DNA of 64,000 bases from Lycocorax pyrrhopterus obiensis (lineage: Eukaryota > Chordata > Aves > Passeriformes > Paradisaeidae): the NCBI GenBank assembly GCA_014706295.1, contig JACSVZ010000002.1:133799200-133863199 (forward strand), written 5' to 3'. The notes under the pieces are model-generated. The model worked only from the letters and a program-made list of their open reading frames with translations. It made no database searches and was not told the DNA's origin. Of this stretch, positions 13,051 through 26,410 are shown in pieces. The first letter of the stretch is position 1; every line of letters begins with the position of its first letter. Position numbers and translations under genes: made by a program.

Positions 13051-13468
13051 TTGTCTTCCCTAGGACTTTATCATCCCTATGCAGATGACCAAAGGCCACA
13101 AAGAAGTTCAAGGTTAATAAACATATGAAGCATCTGGACTGTAGACTTCACCCAAGGGAAGTCTTGACAATTACTACTTCACTACAGTCTTGTGGGAACA
13201 GATCAAGTAGCAGTTCTGCTGAAGCTAAGAGGCTCCACAGTGTGCTTTGCATTCAAATGCACACATCACTGTTCAGCAAGTCTGCAACAAAAGCTGTTCT
13301 GAACAGATAGGGATGCAGCAAAGAAGGGAAACAGCTGTAGGCTCTCTGAGAAAACACACACAGGCTTGCTTGTGCTGCCCTATTTAAGGTGCATTTTGTT
13401 GCTTGTGAGAACGCCCTACTTGTTCACACCTACCTATGCTGTTCAAGCACAGGTGTGTGTGACCCACT
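13051..13468. other. Spacer between CR1 and LTR-like block
   Basis: About 420 bp of moderately AT-rich sequence with no gene or repeat I recognise. One short open frame (61 codons from 13125) has no domain. Confidence 0.6.
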
Positions 13469-13749
13469 GTAACACCCCAAAACATTGAAATGCAAGGGGG
13501 TTTACTGAGGTTCCTTTACTGTGGGTTAAGTGCACAGGAGAAGTACCTGCCAGATGTTCTCAAGAGGTCAAAATTAAATAAAAGTTTACTGGAAAAATAT
13601 AGAAAGTCAAGGAACTTTGGCAAAGGATTTAATACAACATCAAATTAACATAAAACATTTATCATAGCATTAAGAGCCTATTCAACTAAAAAAAACTTTA
13701 AATCCGTTCGATGTTAAGCTACCCAAAACGTTCCATGAAAAGAGAATTA

Positions 13750-13767
13750 GAAGAAGAAGAAGAAGAA
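13750..13767. repeat. (GAA)n microsatellite
   Basis: Six GAA units within a longer purine-only stretch (about 13,738-13,790) of GAA, GAGA and AAAG motifs. Confidence 0.85.
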
Positions 13768-13984
13768 AGAGAGAAAGACAGAAAGGATATGGAAAAACAC
13801 ACACATAGCTACCAACGCCTGGATTCCAGCAAGAAAAAACTCCAAGAGGCGGCAGGGTCAAGCAACACGTGTGCGCACTTCTCAGTCAGCTTATTAAACC
13901 TCGGGCCTGCGAGTGCCCACCCCCCAGGTGGGACTCCGGTCACTCGGCCACTCAGGAGCTGGGTTAGCACCGCCTCTGGTGTGT

Positions 13985-14006
13985 GATTGATTGATTGATT
14001 GATTGA
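13985..14006. repeat. (GATT)n microsatellite
   Basis: Five perfect GATT units followed by GA, inside the LTR-like block. Confidence 0.95.
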
Positions 14007-14401
14007 CAGACACTGCGGGGCTGGGATGCCCTAGCTCTGGGCTGGGGGATGTGGTGTACAGAGCAGGGCACTGCCTCGCCGGAGCAAGGTCCGACCTTCC
14101 GTCCTCCTTCCCCCCACGTCCCGAAATATCTCGAGACATCAATCTTCTCCAGCCTCTGACACCCGTGAATACCCTGGGGTCCTCAGTCTTCTCTCTGGTG
14201 GGAAGGAGGAAAGGGGGAGTCTGTCCTGTGCCTTGCTGTATCCGGAGTGGGCCCAGGGGACAGCGCCAGTCTCTGCAGAACTCAGCAGCACGCTCGTATC
14301 CGTGTGCTCACCACAACTCCGACCTTTCCCACCTCTGACACACACACGTCCCCGCCTCTCCGTGCCCCTACCCTCTCACTGGCTAGTCTGGGCTGATCAC
14401 A

Positions 14402-17400
14402 CTGAAATGCAAATTAATTACTTTTGGGAAGTTACTGAACTAATCTAGTGACTCGTCATTGGTGCCTACTTACCTTTATGAAAACTTTGGTGACGTGCAT
14501 AAATAGTCCTAATAATTTTGCTTTTCATCATTGCTTCTTTAACAAATATGTTAAATATATAGGTTTCAATTCAATCTTTGTAGGAAACCTCTATTACACA
14601 TTACCATACAAGCATTTTCTCTTTGCAACCCCATTTTAAAAGCCATTAGTTAGCAAGTTTTGAATCCATTTAATGTTTTCAGGCTAAGTTAATAACTGAG
14701 ATTCTTGTTTCCTAATAAAAATGTGAAATGCTATTAGGGCAAATGCCTGACAGAATTATTTAAAAAGAAAAAAAAGAATACATTACTTATATTATTTATC
14801 AGCTAGATCCATAATCTAGGAAAAATATCGAGTTAGTTTGAAAAAAAATATTTTTTCATAAAAGAAAGTCAATATTAAGAAGGGGGAATAAAATTATTTA
14901 TTAATGATGATGTCAAGCATTCTATTATTTGGGTAGGATTGAGATTTGATGGGTAGTTTGCCCTTTTAAAATATTGGCTTTAGATAAGACTTTTTCCAGT
15001 TCTCTGTAATTTCCCCTGTGTTTTAAACTTTATTAAAAGTCAACATACATAGCTGAGAAAGCTTATTTGATGATTCCTTTTTGGTGGTTTTAAATGCATG
15101 TGGTTCATGCCTCTTGGTAAAAAAAAGAAAAAGACAAGAGAAAAAAAGAGCTTTGCTGGTTGCTGCTTTCACATTTTTCAGGAGACTGTTGGAATGGAAC
15201 CTTTCAATTCCACTCTTTGATCAGCTCAGTCTTCTGTCCTACTTGTGATGTTGGGGTGTGCTCACTAAAATCAGCTCTAGCTCTTCTCTGTTATTATAAA
15301 TCCTTTCCCCACCATCCAGTCAGACATTCTACCAGTTAGTGGGGTTCAAAGCTAACTGTTCAGTAATTTGTCCAGATAACACCACCATTGTGTCACTTCA
15401 TTCTTTGTATTCAGATAATCAAAAAATATCAGTATACCTGTATTAGATATTATGTATTTTACAGTATACCTGTATTTCTGTATTCCAGAAAATGAATAAG
15501 GCTTAAACAGGAGGGAGGGGATCTATAAATGACTTTTTAAGAGAGAACACAGCACTCTTCACATAGCCATGAAAGGGGACAGGTTCTATGTAGTAGCTAG
15601 AAAAAAATCCACAGGTGATCTTCCTCAGATAAATTTCACACTTGAATCTTATTTCCTTTTTCAGATAATGTGAGACCAAATCATGAGCCTTTTCTATATC
15701 ATTCTGTGTTATCTGAGTAACCTCCGACTAAAACAGTGCATCCAAATTACAACACAGAAATCGGAGAGCTTATTGAAATGCAGTGCTGTTAACTCTTCCT
15801 GTGTGTGCATCAGTCACATGAAACAGCATGACCCGAGACTACTATTATATGCTTTAATTTGGAAGTATCATGCTGCGCTCCATCTTTCACTACATTTCTA
15901 CCCAGGCTTCTGATAAAACAATCTAATCAGCTAAAACAAGATTATATGGTAACTGTAGAGGCATAGCATGAACATTTTATCCCTAAAGAATTTCCTTATT
16001 AAACTAATTTTGTTTCTCTCATTAATCTCATTGAAGATTGTTCTGCAATAAAGAAAGGATGTAATCTGCCACTGACTAATTGCTTCAGACTCTTCAGTCC
16101 CCATATCTTCTTTTTCAAAAGGCTTTCCCCCCACGTTTCTTCTGGCTACTTAAATAGAAAACAAGCTGAGAGAAAACAGGTTTTGTATACCTTTTCATAA
16201 GCCTTTTAAAAAATGAAATAAAGAGAATTCAAGTATTTTTCACAGATCCTCAGCCCTGGTTTTGGAGGTTTTATTTTCCAAGTTTAAGGCTCCTCCCATT
16301 CTGTGTGTTTTGATCCTTTCAGTAATTTCTTAGACAACAAAGATCTGTTTCTTTGCATTATCTGTACCTTCTGGCAATAAGACAAGCCTCAAACTGTAGA
16401 CTTCCAGTTGCCTGACTATTGAATGAAGTCTGAGCCCTAAACTGTGAAGAAGACAGGGCAAAACAGAATTTATTGAGCCCAAAATGCTAAGAAGTAATTT
16501 GTTTAAAATAGCTAAGATGAGAAATACTTAATGTCACAGCTGAATGCTCCTCTGTACACTCATCACTCTTTCTGAGTGGATGGGAACCTCTTCCTCACCT
16601 CTCAGAAGAGTGCCCTGAGCAGCAGAGGCAGTCTGGTGCTCCATAGTAGGACTCCTCTGCAAGACTATTTTGCTTGCAAATAATAATTAAACACTCATCT
16701 GGTGTACGCTGAAGAGAGGAAGTAGAAGTGAGTTTTGCTTCCAGCCTGTTGATAAGGAAATTGGTGCAGAAAGGTGAGAAACTTGTGTTGTGCACTTTTC
16801 TCCAGTACTTATTTAATCTGAAATACTTGTGGATTCCTTAGCTGCAAGTATCCCCCTTCACAGCTGAATACATCATTAGAGCAGTGAGCGACATTCGCAT
16901 CTTCCCTGAATAGTCCATTGAGCCGCTGATTTCCTCGTGCAAAATGAAACAGCTTCTACAAAAGAGACAAACACAGCACTCCACCTTAGACTACCCCGGA
17001 GTCTGATTGCTCGATATCCTACAGGGAAGTGGGAGACAGGGATTCAAGGTCTGTCAGGCCGAGGAAGCAATCAGATCATAGATTTTTGCATGAGCACTCA
17101 AGCTATTTGAAAACAACTTGAGAGATGACAATACCTCTTTCTCTTCTAGCTGTATTCTTGTGTAAACCTGATGTGTTTAGGTTTTAAATTATTTCTTCAC
17201 CCAAATAAACATGTTTTGTTTGTGAATCCTGGGAGGATTTGTGTGAGAGAAACTCGTCACTGCAGTGGCTGAAGAAACATTTCTATTCATTTCCAGAAGA
17301 GATCTGTAGGTATAAGGACCCCTACTATCAAAACCTTTGATATGACGGAGTTCGGCCATGACCAGGATTTGGCAGTAGCATAGTGAAAATTATTAAGGAC

Positions 17401-20400
17401 AAGATTTTCTCCTTAGTGAATGCTTTTATCACAAGCCTGCCTTCATTTTGTTGCACTCCAAACTCTAAACTTAGAAACAAAGTAAGGAAATGCTGTTTGT
17501 TCCTATAGGGTTATTGTGAAGTACTGAAATACTTCACAGTAATGAAATTCCATAATGAATATAGTAAATAAAAATTTCTAAAGTAACTTCCTGTAGATAG
17601 CATGTCCTATTCAGTGCAGTGCACACTCTGGTGCTTGTTTCTTTCATGATAGTTCAGAACCACCTCTTATTGAGAGCTTTAAGTTCATTATAAAATTTTC
17701 TCGATAAATTTGTATTGACACCTTGTAAATATCTTCATTTTTCTTTATGGACCTAGTTCCAAAAGCTGTAGAATTCTTAATAACTTCTGAGTACATCTGT
17801 TGTAAATTTCAACCACACATATTACTAACCATCTGAAAAGGTTCCATAGGTTTGTGACTTTCAAGAGTAGTACTAAACATTTAAATCTCTATTAACCAGT
17901 GTGCAGCATGAAAGGCTATTGAGAATGACATTCAGGACAATATTTTCAGAGGTTTACAAAATCATATATTGTCTTAGTCTGTTCTCTACATTTTAATGCA
18001 GATAAATCTTGCTCTTACAATCTGTTAGTGGGTGAGGGGATCAGGCAATGGGCCATGAATGCTTTGTGCTTCAGCTACTGAAACAGCTCCCCAGTCTCCA
18101 CTTACCAACCTCCGGTCATTCTTCTTCTGTGCTGCAAAGATGCTACAGGCCTGAGTGCAGCACAGGAAGGGTGAAACAAGTTTATGTGGACATATTCTTT
18201 GTTCTCACCATTGAGGGTGTGCTGCATCTCACAGTTCTAAAACACTTTGTTGGCTTCACTGTAGAAAGTACCTCAGCCTTACCTAGCAAAAAAATTCCAA
18301 ACTAGGTAAGCGCAGATGTACATCAAAGGTAACCCTCAAAATAAATACAAAGGTGACATTACTCATTCTGTGACATATCCTCTTATATAGCACTGGTCTT
18401 CACTCCATCATATATTTGTCTGATTCACATTCTTGTACCAGAATGGTGTCTACTGACTGCACTGTGTTCAAACTCACTCAGTGAACAGGCTCAATATACT
18501 CATCAATCAGTCACTGGGAAATGTTGTCTTGAAGTGTATACTTCTTTAAAATACACCAGGCTCCTGTCAGTAATCTGATAAACTGCCATTGATTATATTC
18601 AGGGGAATATGTTATTTTAGACAATATGATCTCCTAGTCCTTGTGAAAGCCATCATCTTTCTTTCCAGAAACAATGAAGAGTATGACGTGGAAATGTAAG
18701 GACTATCTGATTTATTCTCTGGTTCCCTGAAAATCTTGAGTAGTGATTTTTATCTTCACATGCATGATAGAGTTGTGGATTAACTTTGGATGTCATCTCT
18801 ATTTTACCTGTTGTCCATGAGTCAGAAAGCTACATTGTCACAGGAATTCAGAATTACATACAGAGGTGTTAAAATTATGTTTCTGCTGCAGGAGCAAATG
18901 TGTAGGTGACCTTGTGTTTCTGCCCAGTTTGTTTTGTAAGTGAAATTTATTCAATTGCAGCCTTGTTCTGTCCATTCCTCTCTGTCTGTGCTTTTTGAAA
19001 ACTTCTAAGGCAGGAAAATAGCACTAGTTTAAGAAAGGTGATTTTTATGACATATCCAAGCAGAATGACTAAGGAGAAAAAAAATGGCTATAGTGCCACT
19101 TCATGAATTATCAAATGTCAGAGAATCCAGAAATGAGAGCATAGTTACAAATTCTGCATATGACAGCAAATGTTTCATTCAGGTCTCATTCTTTAATTCA
19201 CAGTAGACAGAAATCCATAGGAAATCAGGCTTTGGATTCTGCTTTAGGACTATTTGCTTGGATTACTATGAAATTTTAAGAAAGCATATCAAAAAAGCCC
19301 AAGAACTTAAGATACTTAGAGAAAGTTGGGAAATAAATGACAAGAAAGTACTAATTTCCATTTTAATTTTGTCTAAAAATTATAATTAATATTAAACCTC
19401 TAATTAATATTAGACCTCATTGTGATCTTCATTGTTATCTATACACAGCATTCAGGGCATGCTGGGATCTGAAGACGTGGGGTTAGATAATCCCTGTCAC
19501 AATGAGCCGTTTTCAAGACATTGGACATCCATTCATGTAGTGTTTATTGTTTGAATTTGAACAGTCCTGGAGAAAACACCAGTGAAAAGAACTCGGCAAT
19601 CACCAAAATATATTAACTGGACATTTTAATTTTTTTTTTTTTTAATTTTGCATTTTACTGTCAGGGAAAAGAAAAATTAGGGTTTCAGAGAAAATTCATC
19701 CATTGGTTTAAATAGAGAAAATGTTAAAGGAAATACCCTGAGCTTTCAACTTTAAAGCATATCTAACAAAACCATGGGCTATAATTAAGTGGGTTTTTTG
19801 ACTGTCAGTCGGTATATTCTGATCCATCTGATCAAGGCATTGTATCATGGATGTCTCACGTCCCTCAGTCTGACTAATTTTAGTTTAAAACCACTTCCAA
19901 TGTATTTGGCCACCCAGTGGGGTTGTCAGGGTTGAGCTCCCACATCCATTAACTAAATAGCAAATAGGAATAGGCCATGACAGATATTCAGTTGGGGTAC
20001 TTTCCAATGTAGGCTGATGAGGATTTCACTTCAGTAAAGAGAACTCAACTCAATCAGAATAGAATTTAAGTTTGGATTTGTGAATAGTCAGGATAGTAAA
20101 TAAACTACTTGCAGAAAAAAAAAAATAAAGAAACCTCACCATTTTCTAAGTATGTGTTCTTTTCAACCCCTTTGCAGAGCTCACAGGTTCTTTTGAGTGT
20201 ATATATCCTTGCAGTCTCTTCACAAAGGAGCAAAAAAAAGCAAACCAACAAATTATACCCAGAGGTAGCAAAATATAACCCTAATGAGAGAGCCTTAAGA
20301 TGAAAATGTGCAGAGATTCCAGCATGCTTTATAATTTATAATAATGAAATTTCTGGTTTACAATATTAGTATCATATATAAAATTTTAATCAAAAATGCA

Positions 20401-22641
20401 TTTGGTTCACAATCTCTTCCCCGTGTTGACCGATCTCTCAGGAACTTCAATAATGCAGATTTTGACCAGGACTGCGTAAGAGGTCAGAAACAGAGGATGG
20501 GAAAGACCTCTCCATTCATTGGTTTCCAACCTTGGCTTTATAAGCAGACAGGTTGCACAATCCCATCCATGAAATTCCCTGAATTTTATTTTTTTGTCAT
20601 ACAAGGATCCTCTTCTTTTTTTTATCATATATACATATGAATAGCTAATTTTTAGTAATTTACTACTCTACTTAACATTTGCCCTTAGAGAAAGAAGTTG
20701 TTCTTCCTCTTGTCAATAACCATTCCTCTTATATATATAGGGAAAACAAAATCTCTCCTCTCAGCCTCTGCTTTACAAAGCTAAATGAGCCAAACTGTTC
20801 TTCCTTTTCTCACTCAGTGAACATTCCATGTCCTGGGTGAAACTTTGCAATACCTGTTCCAATTTACATCACTCATTATTATCAAAGAGTGATATTTATG
20901 AATTTAGGTGAGGACATGCAAAAATCAGAAATAGAGAAGATCTGTTAGCTCTATATTTGCCTCACTTTTCAGGTTTTTGCCCCCGAGATGTTTCCTATTA
21001 ATATGTCTTTTCTGAAATATCTCCAAACATGATCATTCTTCAATTAAAAGTTCAATCAGAAGATATAAATCAGAAATAAACATATAATCAGGAGGTTAAT
21101 ATAATCCCCTGTGGTCATCAATTTACAGATAAAAATAACGTTTTGCTTTTGGAACTCAAAAGTGAGCAAGGATTGAAGAAAAATCTGAAATGAACTGATG
21201 TTTTTCAAAAAATTTTTGAAATTTTGTGTAATTTAAACTTTACTTTGCCTGTAAGAGCAGAAGTTATACTTCAGCCTCTTGTACAGAAACCTTATTTGAG
21301 TCAAAAATAAATAGTATATGATTTTTTTAAGATATACAAGAACAATAGTAACACAGGTATTTATTTTATGTAGCCCCACAGATTTTCTATCAGCCCCCTT
21401 TTTGGAATTTACAACAATGCAATTGGTAACTGTATATTACGCATTATACATCCAAAAATATAATTAAAGAGATTTCTGTCCTAAGATATGTAAGGAACGT
21501 GCCTTTTAAAATGCAAGATTAATGGTACAAGAATCAGGTAGCTAGAGTTCTGTGTATTGAAAGAAATATGAGAGATTTACTTGTTTGACAAAGGATCTAA
21601 ATATAAATGAGCACCAAGATCAAACCACTATTAAAATAATTTCCGTCTAGGCAATGTGGCAGAAATAGTGGTTAAAAACACGGCTAAAAATATCTACGGT
21701 GACTCAGAATCTTTGAAAATCCACAATCAAAACAGCCAGTAATGTGCACCTGTGACCCTTTTACTTGTTTTTGCAAATGCTTTATCTTAATTTCTAAGAC
21801 AAACTATTTGCAAAGCAGGACCTGAAAGCAGAAGATGCCAGAAGTGTCCAGCCTGCTGAGAAACAGCAGGGTTTTGCTGTAACAGAAACACCACCAGAGC
21901 CCCTGTTTGCATTGGCTTAAACACTATTTAAAAATATGATATGGGTTGTTTGCTGCCATTTATCTCTGAATTATTCAGCAGAGAAAATATGATGGGGACA
22001 GGAATTCACAGTGGCAGCAAAAAGTTATATAGACATTCAGGTGTTAAGTATGAGAAAATTTATTGTGAGTATTTAATCAAAAACAAATATATGGAATTAA
22101 AGTCTTTAAAAATTGGATTCAATAAAGGAAATACCTCTGTATTTTTCCACCTTTCTCTCCAACATGGAATTGAAAAATTCTGAAATATTTAATTTTTGTA
22201 ATTTTGAATAATTTTGTTCTTATATTGAAATGAAATTTTTAAAAAATTACCTATACATATTTTAAAGAAAAGGTAAACAGGTTCTGTAATATCAAGATCA
22301 AATTGTGCAGCAGAGATTTTTTTTCTTCTTTTTATTTCATATAAAAGGAAACATTAGGATTTTTTTTTCCCAAAAAAATCCTCATTTTCCCCCTTTTTTT
22401 TTTTTAAATTTTATTTGGAGTTTTCTTACGTAATTTCTATCAAAATATAGACAATTTTAATTTTTATTAAAGTTTGTTCAGCATTTTTATGGTAGCTGGA
22501 GAACTTGCTTGTCTATTTATTTATTTTTCTAGTCTAGCTTCAAACAAAGCTGGAGTTGAATAAGAAATTTTCAGCAGATGGGATATGTTTGCATTTTCTG
22601 AGAGCAGCCATGTCAGTTCTGCAATCCAATCATTCCTTTTT
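14402..22641. other. AT-rich gene desert
   Basis: More than 8 kb of AT-rich sequence with dense stops in all frames and no repeat family I can name. A 14-T run lies at 19630-19643. A 240-bp patch at about 16,840-17,080 keeps more CpG sites than its surroundings and is discussed as a possible conserved non-coding element. Short imperfect direct duplications occur at 15,428-15,479 and 19,381-19,413. A hairpin at 22,356-22,382 is listed separately. Confidence 0.65.
22356..22382. repeat. Perfect inverted repeat, 11-bp arms
   Basis: AGGATTTTTTT at 22356-22366 and AAAAAAATCCT at 22372-22382 pair perfectly around a 5-base loop (TTCCC). It sits among other long T tracts (22,318-22,335 and 22,391-22,408). 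A role is not evident; homopolymer slippage could create it. Confidence 0.85.
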
Positions 22642-23203
22642 CTACCTCCAGAGAGAAGTACACCGGTATAATGATGCTGCCTTCACCAGACAAGCAGGGC
22701 TGTGATCTTTCTGATCCTCAAACACCAATTTGATTTTCAGTAGCATCAATATAAAACTTCCATCACCTTGATATTTTGCCAACAAACTCCCAAGGACGCC
22801 TGTGACGACTAGCAGTTGTAGTTCATGCTTCATTCTAGGTAGTTTTTCTTCAAGCTTACACAAAACATGCAAAAGAAATTCGGCCTGTTACGCCCAAGGC
22901 GAAATTACCAAATCTTGAGGTAATTTTTTCACAGTGATTCCACATGCGAGGTACTTAAGGGGCACATTCAATCAGGTAGCCAGATTCCTTCATTAATATT
23001 TCAGCAAACTCTGCAATGCACGAATGTTTCATGGTCTTTTTTGTGCCTTCCTTGCCTTGTAACATCCTCCATGCTCCTGAACATTGCTTGTGCTGGATGC
23101 CAACCCTGCATGATGCCTGTATGCAAATACTGAATGCCACTTCAAGTACATACCCTGACCAGCTATTTTTGGGCAGCCTATATGGCATTATATAACAGCA
23201 CAT
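22642..23203 (-). pseudogene. Possible broken coding fragment, parent unknown
   Basis: On the minus strand two open frames lie end to end: 23203-22955 (82 codons) and 22872-22642 (76 codons). The first stops at TAA, but the same frame then reads on for about 37 codons before a second stop, and the second frame takes over within a few bases of that point. One stop and one frameshift would therefore join about 190 codons. The translation looks protein-like: leucine-rich, amphipathic segments such as KLPRMKHELQLLVVTG and AEFAEILMKES suggest helical repeats. The DNA keeps more CpG sites than its AT-rich flanks. There is an in-frame TAG just upstream. I do not recognise the family. It may be a decayed retrocopy, a diverged exon, or chance. 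Confidence 0.3.
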
Positions 23204-25929
23204 ATGCTATAGATCTAGATTTTGGTTTAGCTAAAATAATTTTCTCCAGTGGCTTGAATTTAAATTTTGCATTTATCCTTAAACCAGCTCAGTAGTTTAC
23301 CTTTTGGCTTACTGCAGCTCTGTATTTTTCTGCCAGAGTTAGAATATCAGGGAATGACACGGAATATTTAAGAAGTGGTATTTCACGTTTATTTTTCAAT
23401 TGTTTCTAGTTTGCATTGTTTGTTGCGATTTATTTTAAATGGTGACACCAGTTTTCTAGGTGGTTAAAAGCCATGCTTTCCAGAGCTGATTGAAAATTCA
23501 TAAGGCTTTATAAAACATTGTCATGTCTTTCTTTTGTAAGTATATAACTACTTCTCCTTAGAACAGCATCTGTGAGATATTTTTAGTTTCAGCATTTTTT
23601 TTTTTTTTTTAATAAAGGCTACTGAAGACCTTAATTTTATAAATTTGTTTGTTTTGGTTTGGCTTTTTTTTTTACTAAAGGGTTTTGTTTTATAAATCCA
23701 CATGCAAGTTATACGGAAGGAATGTTTTTAATTAGTTCCAAAGCTGCATTTTTTTCTCCGTGGTATATTCTTGTTGGTTTTTAGATGCCTGCCTTTTAAA
23801 GATGATCATACCTTGATTGCTGTTAGCTTTTACTATAGTGGGATATATGATTTTTGTGAGATCATAGATGATCTCAGCATACTTCTAGTCTTTGTACTGA
23901 TTTACAGAAGGCAACGAATGGCTCAATCATGTTGGTACATGCTGCTGGCCAGGCTCTGCTGACTACCAGAGCCTCATCTTCCTTTGTAAACAACCATATG
24001 ACTTGTTAGAGATTACTGAGGGAAAGCAAGGGACCATATGAGATTGAATATTGATCTCAAAGTAGTATGCTGCACTTCTCTCTTTGGTTTTTAATAGCAG
24101 CACTAATAGCACACTGCTTTTACTGCAGCACTCTGAGAGACAGATGCTTCCAGCAGCTTCCTGGTGCAGAGTACTCCACACACACACTTCTTCCCACATT
24201 AAAAATCCCATATTCTCTATTTATTTTGGGCGCGCCCTACAATAATTAAATAACAGAAAAGCTATGGTTTTCTGTTTTACAGGGGCTCGAGTAATGTTGA
24301 AGTAAGCTGGAACTGATCTATGATTAATTTTATTACTGAAGAGAACTAAGAAAAACTTTCTGAAGCATTTACAACATTTACATAGTAATATAAGCCTGTG
24401 ACTGTTTTTATAACACGTTGTTCCATCATTGGTGTCTTTGAAAACTAAGCAAATTAATCTCATGTATACAAATTTGCATAATGTGTGAAAGTAATGCATG
24501 AACCGATAAAGTTTCCTACATACTACTGAGAACAGCTCACACAAAATTTTACGGTAAAATGTTCTCTTCCAAGCCCCCAACTGCCTGGCAGAACTTTCAG
24601 GTAAAGAACTCAAGGATGGATATTTAAATTCAATGTCTAAGGAAAAAAAAAACCTTCAAAGCCCACAAAGGGCAGTAAAAGGTAGATAACCTCAGATTGA
24701 TTGAGAGAAAAATATTGATTACAATAAAGAAAATGTCTCAGATGATGGTTGTCAACAAATTTCAAATGCTGTAAATGCTGAACTTACTCTGAGTAAAAAC
24801 ACATTCTATGTTCTTCCTATATCAGTATTTAAGGCTATTTTCCCTTCACATTAATAAGGAATTAATATTAAACTTATTGTTTGAAATTCAGCTATGTTTT
24901 GAGTTGTTTCTTCTAACAATTCTGTTTCTTACATGCAAAACCTTTTTACAATAAAGAATGTAGACTCATCCACCGGGCAGCACTTGCATTGGTGTCAGTG
25001 CATTTTCTGTGTAGCAACGGCAGGATGAGCCCTTACTGCTGTGCTCCGATCAAACTCCTCTAACAGGAGGCTGTAGAAAATCTGTAGATTGTCACTGCTT
25101 TCCTCTCATGGACCAAAAACTGCTGCTCTGATATGTTACCAACAAATCAGGGAAGGAGAAAGTAAGCCATAAAGATAATGAATTATAGAAGGATGTATTT
25201 CAGAGGGTTTCAAACCACTCAAGTCCACTGGCCATTTCTTATGGAGCGTATGGTAGCCAAACCCCTTGGGTGCTAAATGGAATGTACAGTCATTGACAGC
25301 ACCCACCAATTATCAAGAATTGTGGGATATGGTTAGACCCTTCCATAGAAATCTTCTAAATGGCTCCTGCAAGATATCTACATATTCAGGACTTATATGG
25401 GAGATAGGATTTCAGCCACTGTGAATTCCAGTTCAGGTAAAGCTATTTATACCAAGCCTCCAAAGGCTTAATGCTTAATGAATATTAATAGTAGAAGTGG
25501 GAATTTTTATATAACATCTTGGTTTACCAAACATAAAGAAGCTTTGTGCTGCATAACCCTTAAATTCTAAAAAACACAGCACCACACCATCAGCTACCTC
25601 TAGAGTTAACAGAGATCACACTTGTGGTTGAAAGCATGGATATGATCCATCCTGGGATCACACATAATTTGCTACAACTGAACTTACAACAGGTATTATC
25701 TAGACCAGCATACTGTCCCAGCAGTAACAGAAGGAGATACGACTAGAAGACAGTATACAAGGTTAAAATTTTGGAGACTGTTCCCCTAATACTGTCCTAG
25801 AATTCACAGCCCTTGGATTCCAAGTACTGAAGGCACTCCCCAGCCTTTCCTTTCACACATATGTGGCCTATGGGTTTTGTGGATCCTTTTTTGAATCTGC
25901 TGGTCTGCCTACAGAACCTCCTGGGGTTA
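23204..25929. other. AT-rich non-coding DNA
   Basis: No gene is visible. A 16-T run lies at 23,595-23,610. A 130-codon minus-strand frame (24613-24221) has the Phe/Cys/Tyr-rich translation expected of AT-rich chance frames. A perfect palindrome GGGCGCGCCC (24,228-24,237) is an isolated CpG cluster in AT-rich surroundings. Confidence 0.6.
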
Positions 25930-26410
25930 GCATTTCCAGGAGACTACTGTCCACTGTGTCCAGGTGAGGGGGTGAAAGGACTTTCTTTCATCTATTTTTA
26001 CACTTGCAGTAGTTTCACTGAGTTTACGCAGTACTGTGGGATTTGGTGAGAAATCATTCTCATCCACTTTTTTCTGTATGTACAGCTTTCACAACTTTGT
26101 AAATCCCAGCCACGTGTCCCCTCATGCTTCTCTTCACATGGAGGAATCCCAGCCATTTCACTCTCCCCTCACGAGGCAGTTTCTCGTTAACAACAGTTGC
26201 CTTTCTCTGTATCTTTTCCAGCTCTGTCCTTCGCAGTTGCAGATGAAGCCCAGCCTCTGCTCCCAAGGATGCCTAACTCTTCATTGGCTTTTTTGACCAC
26301 TGCTACACATCGAACTGGGAACTTCAGAGAGTGGTCAACAACGACTCCAAGGGATCATTACTGAGTTGTAGCTGAAAGGTCTGAGCTCAGTATCATGGAA
26401 ACACAATTTA
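25930..26410 (-). mobile_element. Ancient CR1/L3-like LINE relic
   Basis: The plus strand of 26,190-26,400 reads as the reverse complement of a very old amniote CR1/L3-type LINE. Recognisable pieces are CCTTTCTCTGTATCTTTTCCAG, the 'TTGGCTTTTTTGACCACTGC' stretch, and 'CAACAACGACTCCAAGG' followed by a diverged 'GAGTTGTAGCTGA'. The left part (25,930-26,190) is more doubtful. The copy is much more diverged than the other CR1 pieces in the window, which fits an insertion predating modern bird CR1 families. No coding capacity remains. Confidence 0.6.

Larger units (their letters stand above)
13469..14401 (-). mobile_element. LTR-like retroelement block, GC-rich in one half
   Basis: The plus-strand edge TGTAACACCCC is the reverse complement of a plausible LTR 3' end (GGGGTGTTACA). 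At the other side a minus-strand TGTGATCAG near 14401 could be the 5' end. The element is sharply two-part: 13,469-13,800 is A-rich, while 13,850-14,400 is GC- and CpG-rich, unlike either flank. The wording of the A-rich part (for example CCGTTCGATGTTAAGC) is familiar to me from repeated copies in bird genomes. A GAA run and a GATT run lie inside. I see no coding remnant, no primer-binding site and no clear target-site duplication, so class and limits are uncertain. A small unrelated CpG-rich segment is the alternative. Confidence 0.5.

Noticed and set aside
13985..14006. CRISPR-like regular repeats
   Set aside because: It is a simple GATT microsatellite without spacers. No CRISPR array is expected or present in this vertebrate-type sequence.
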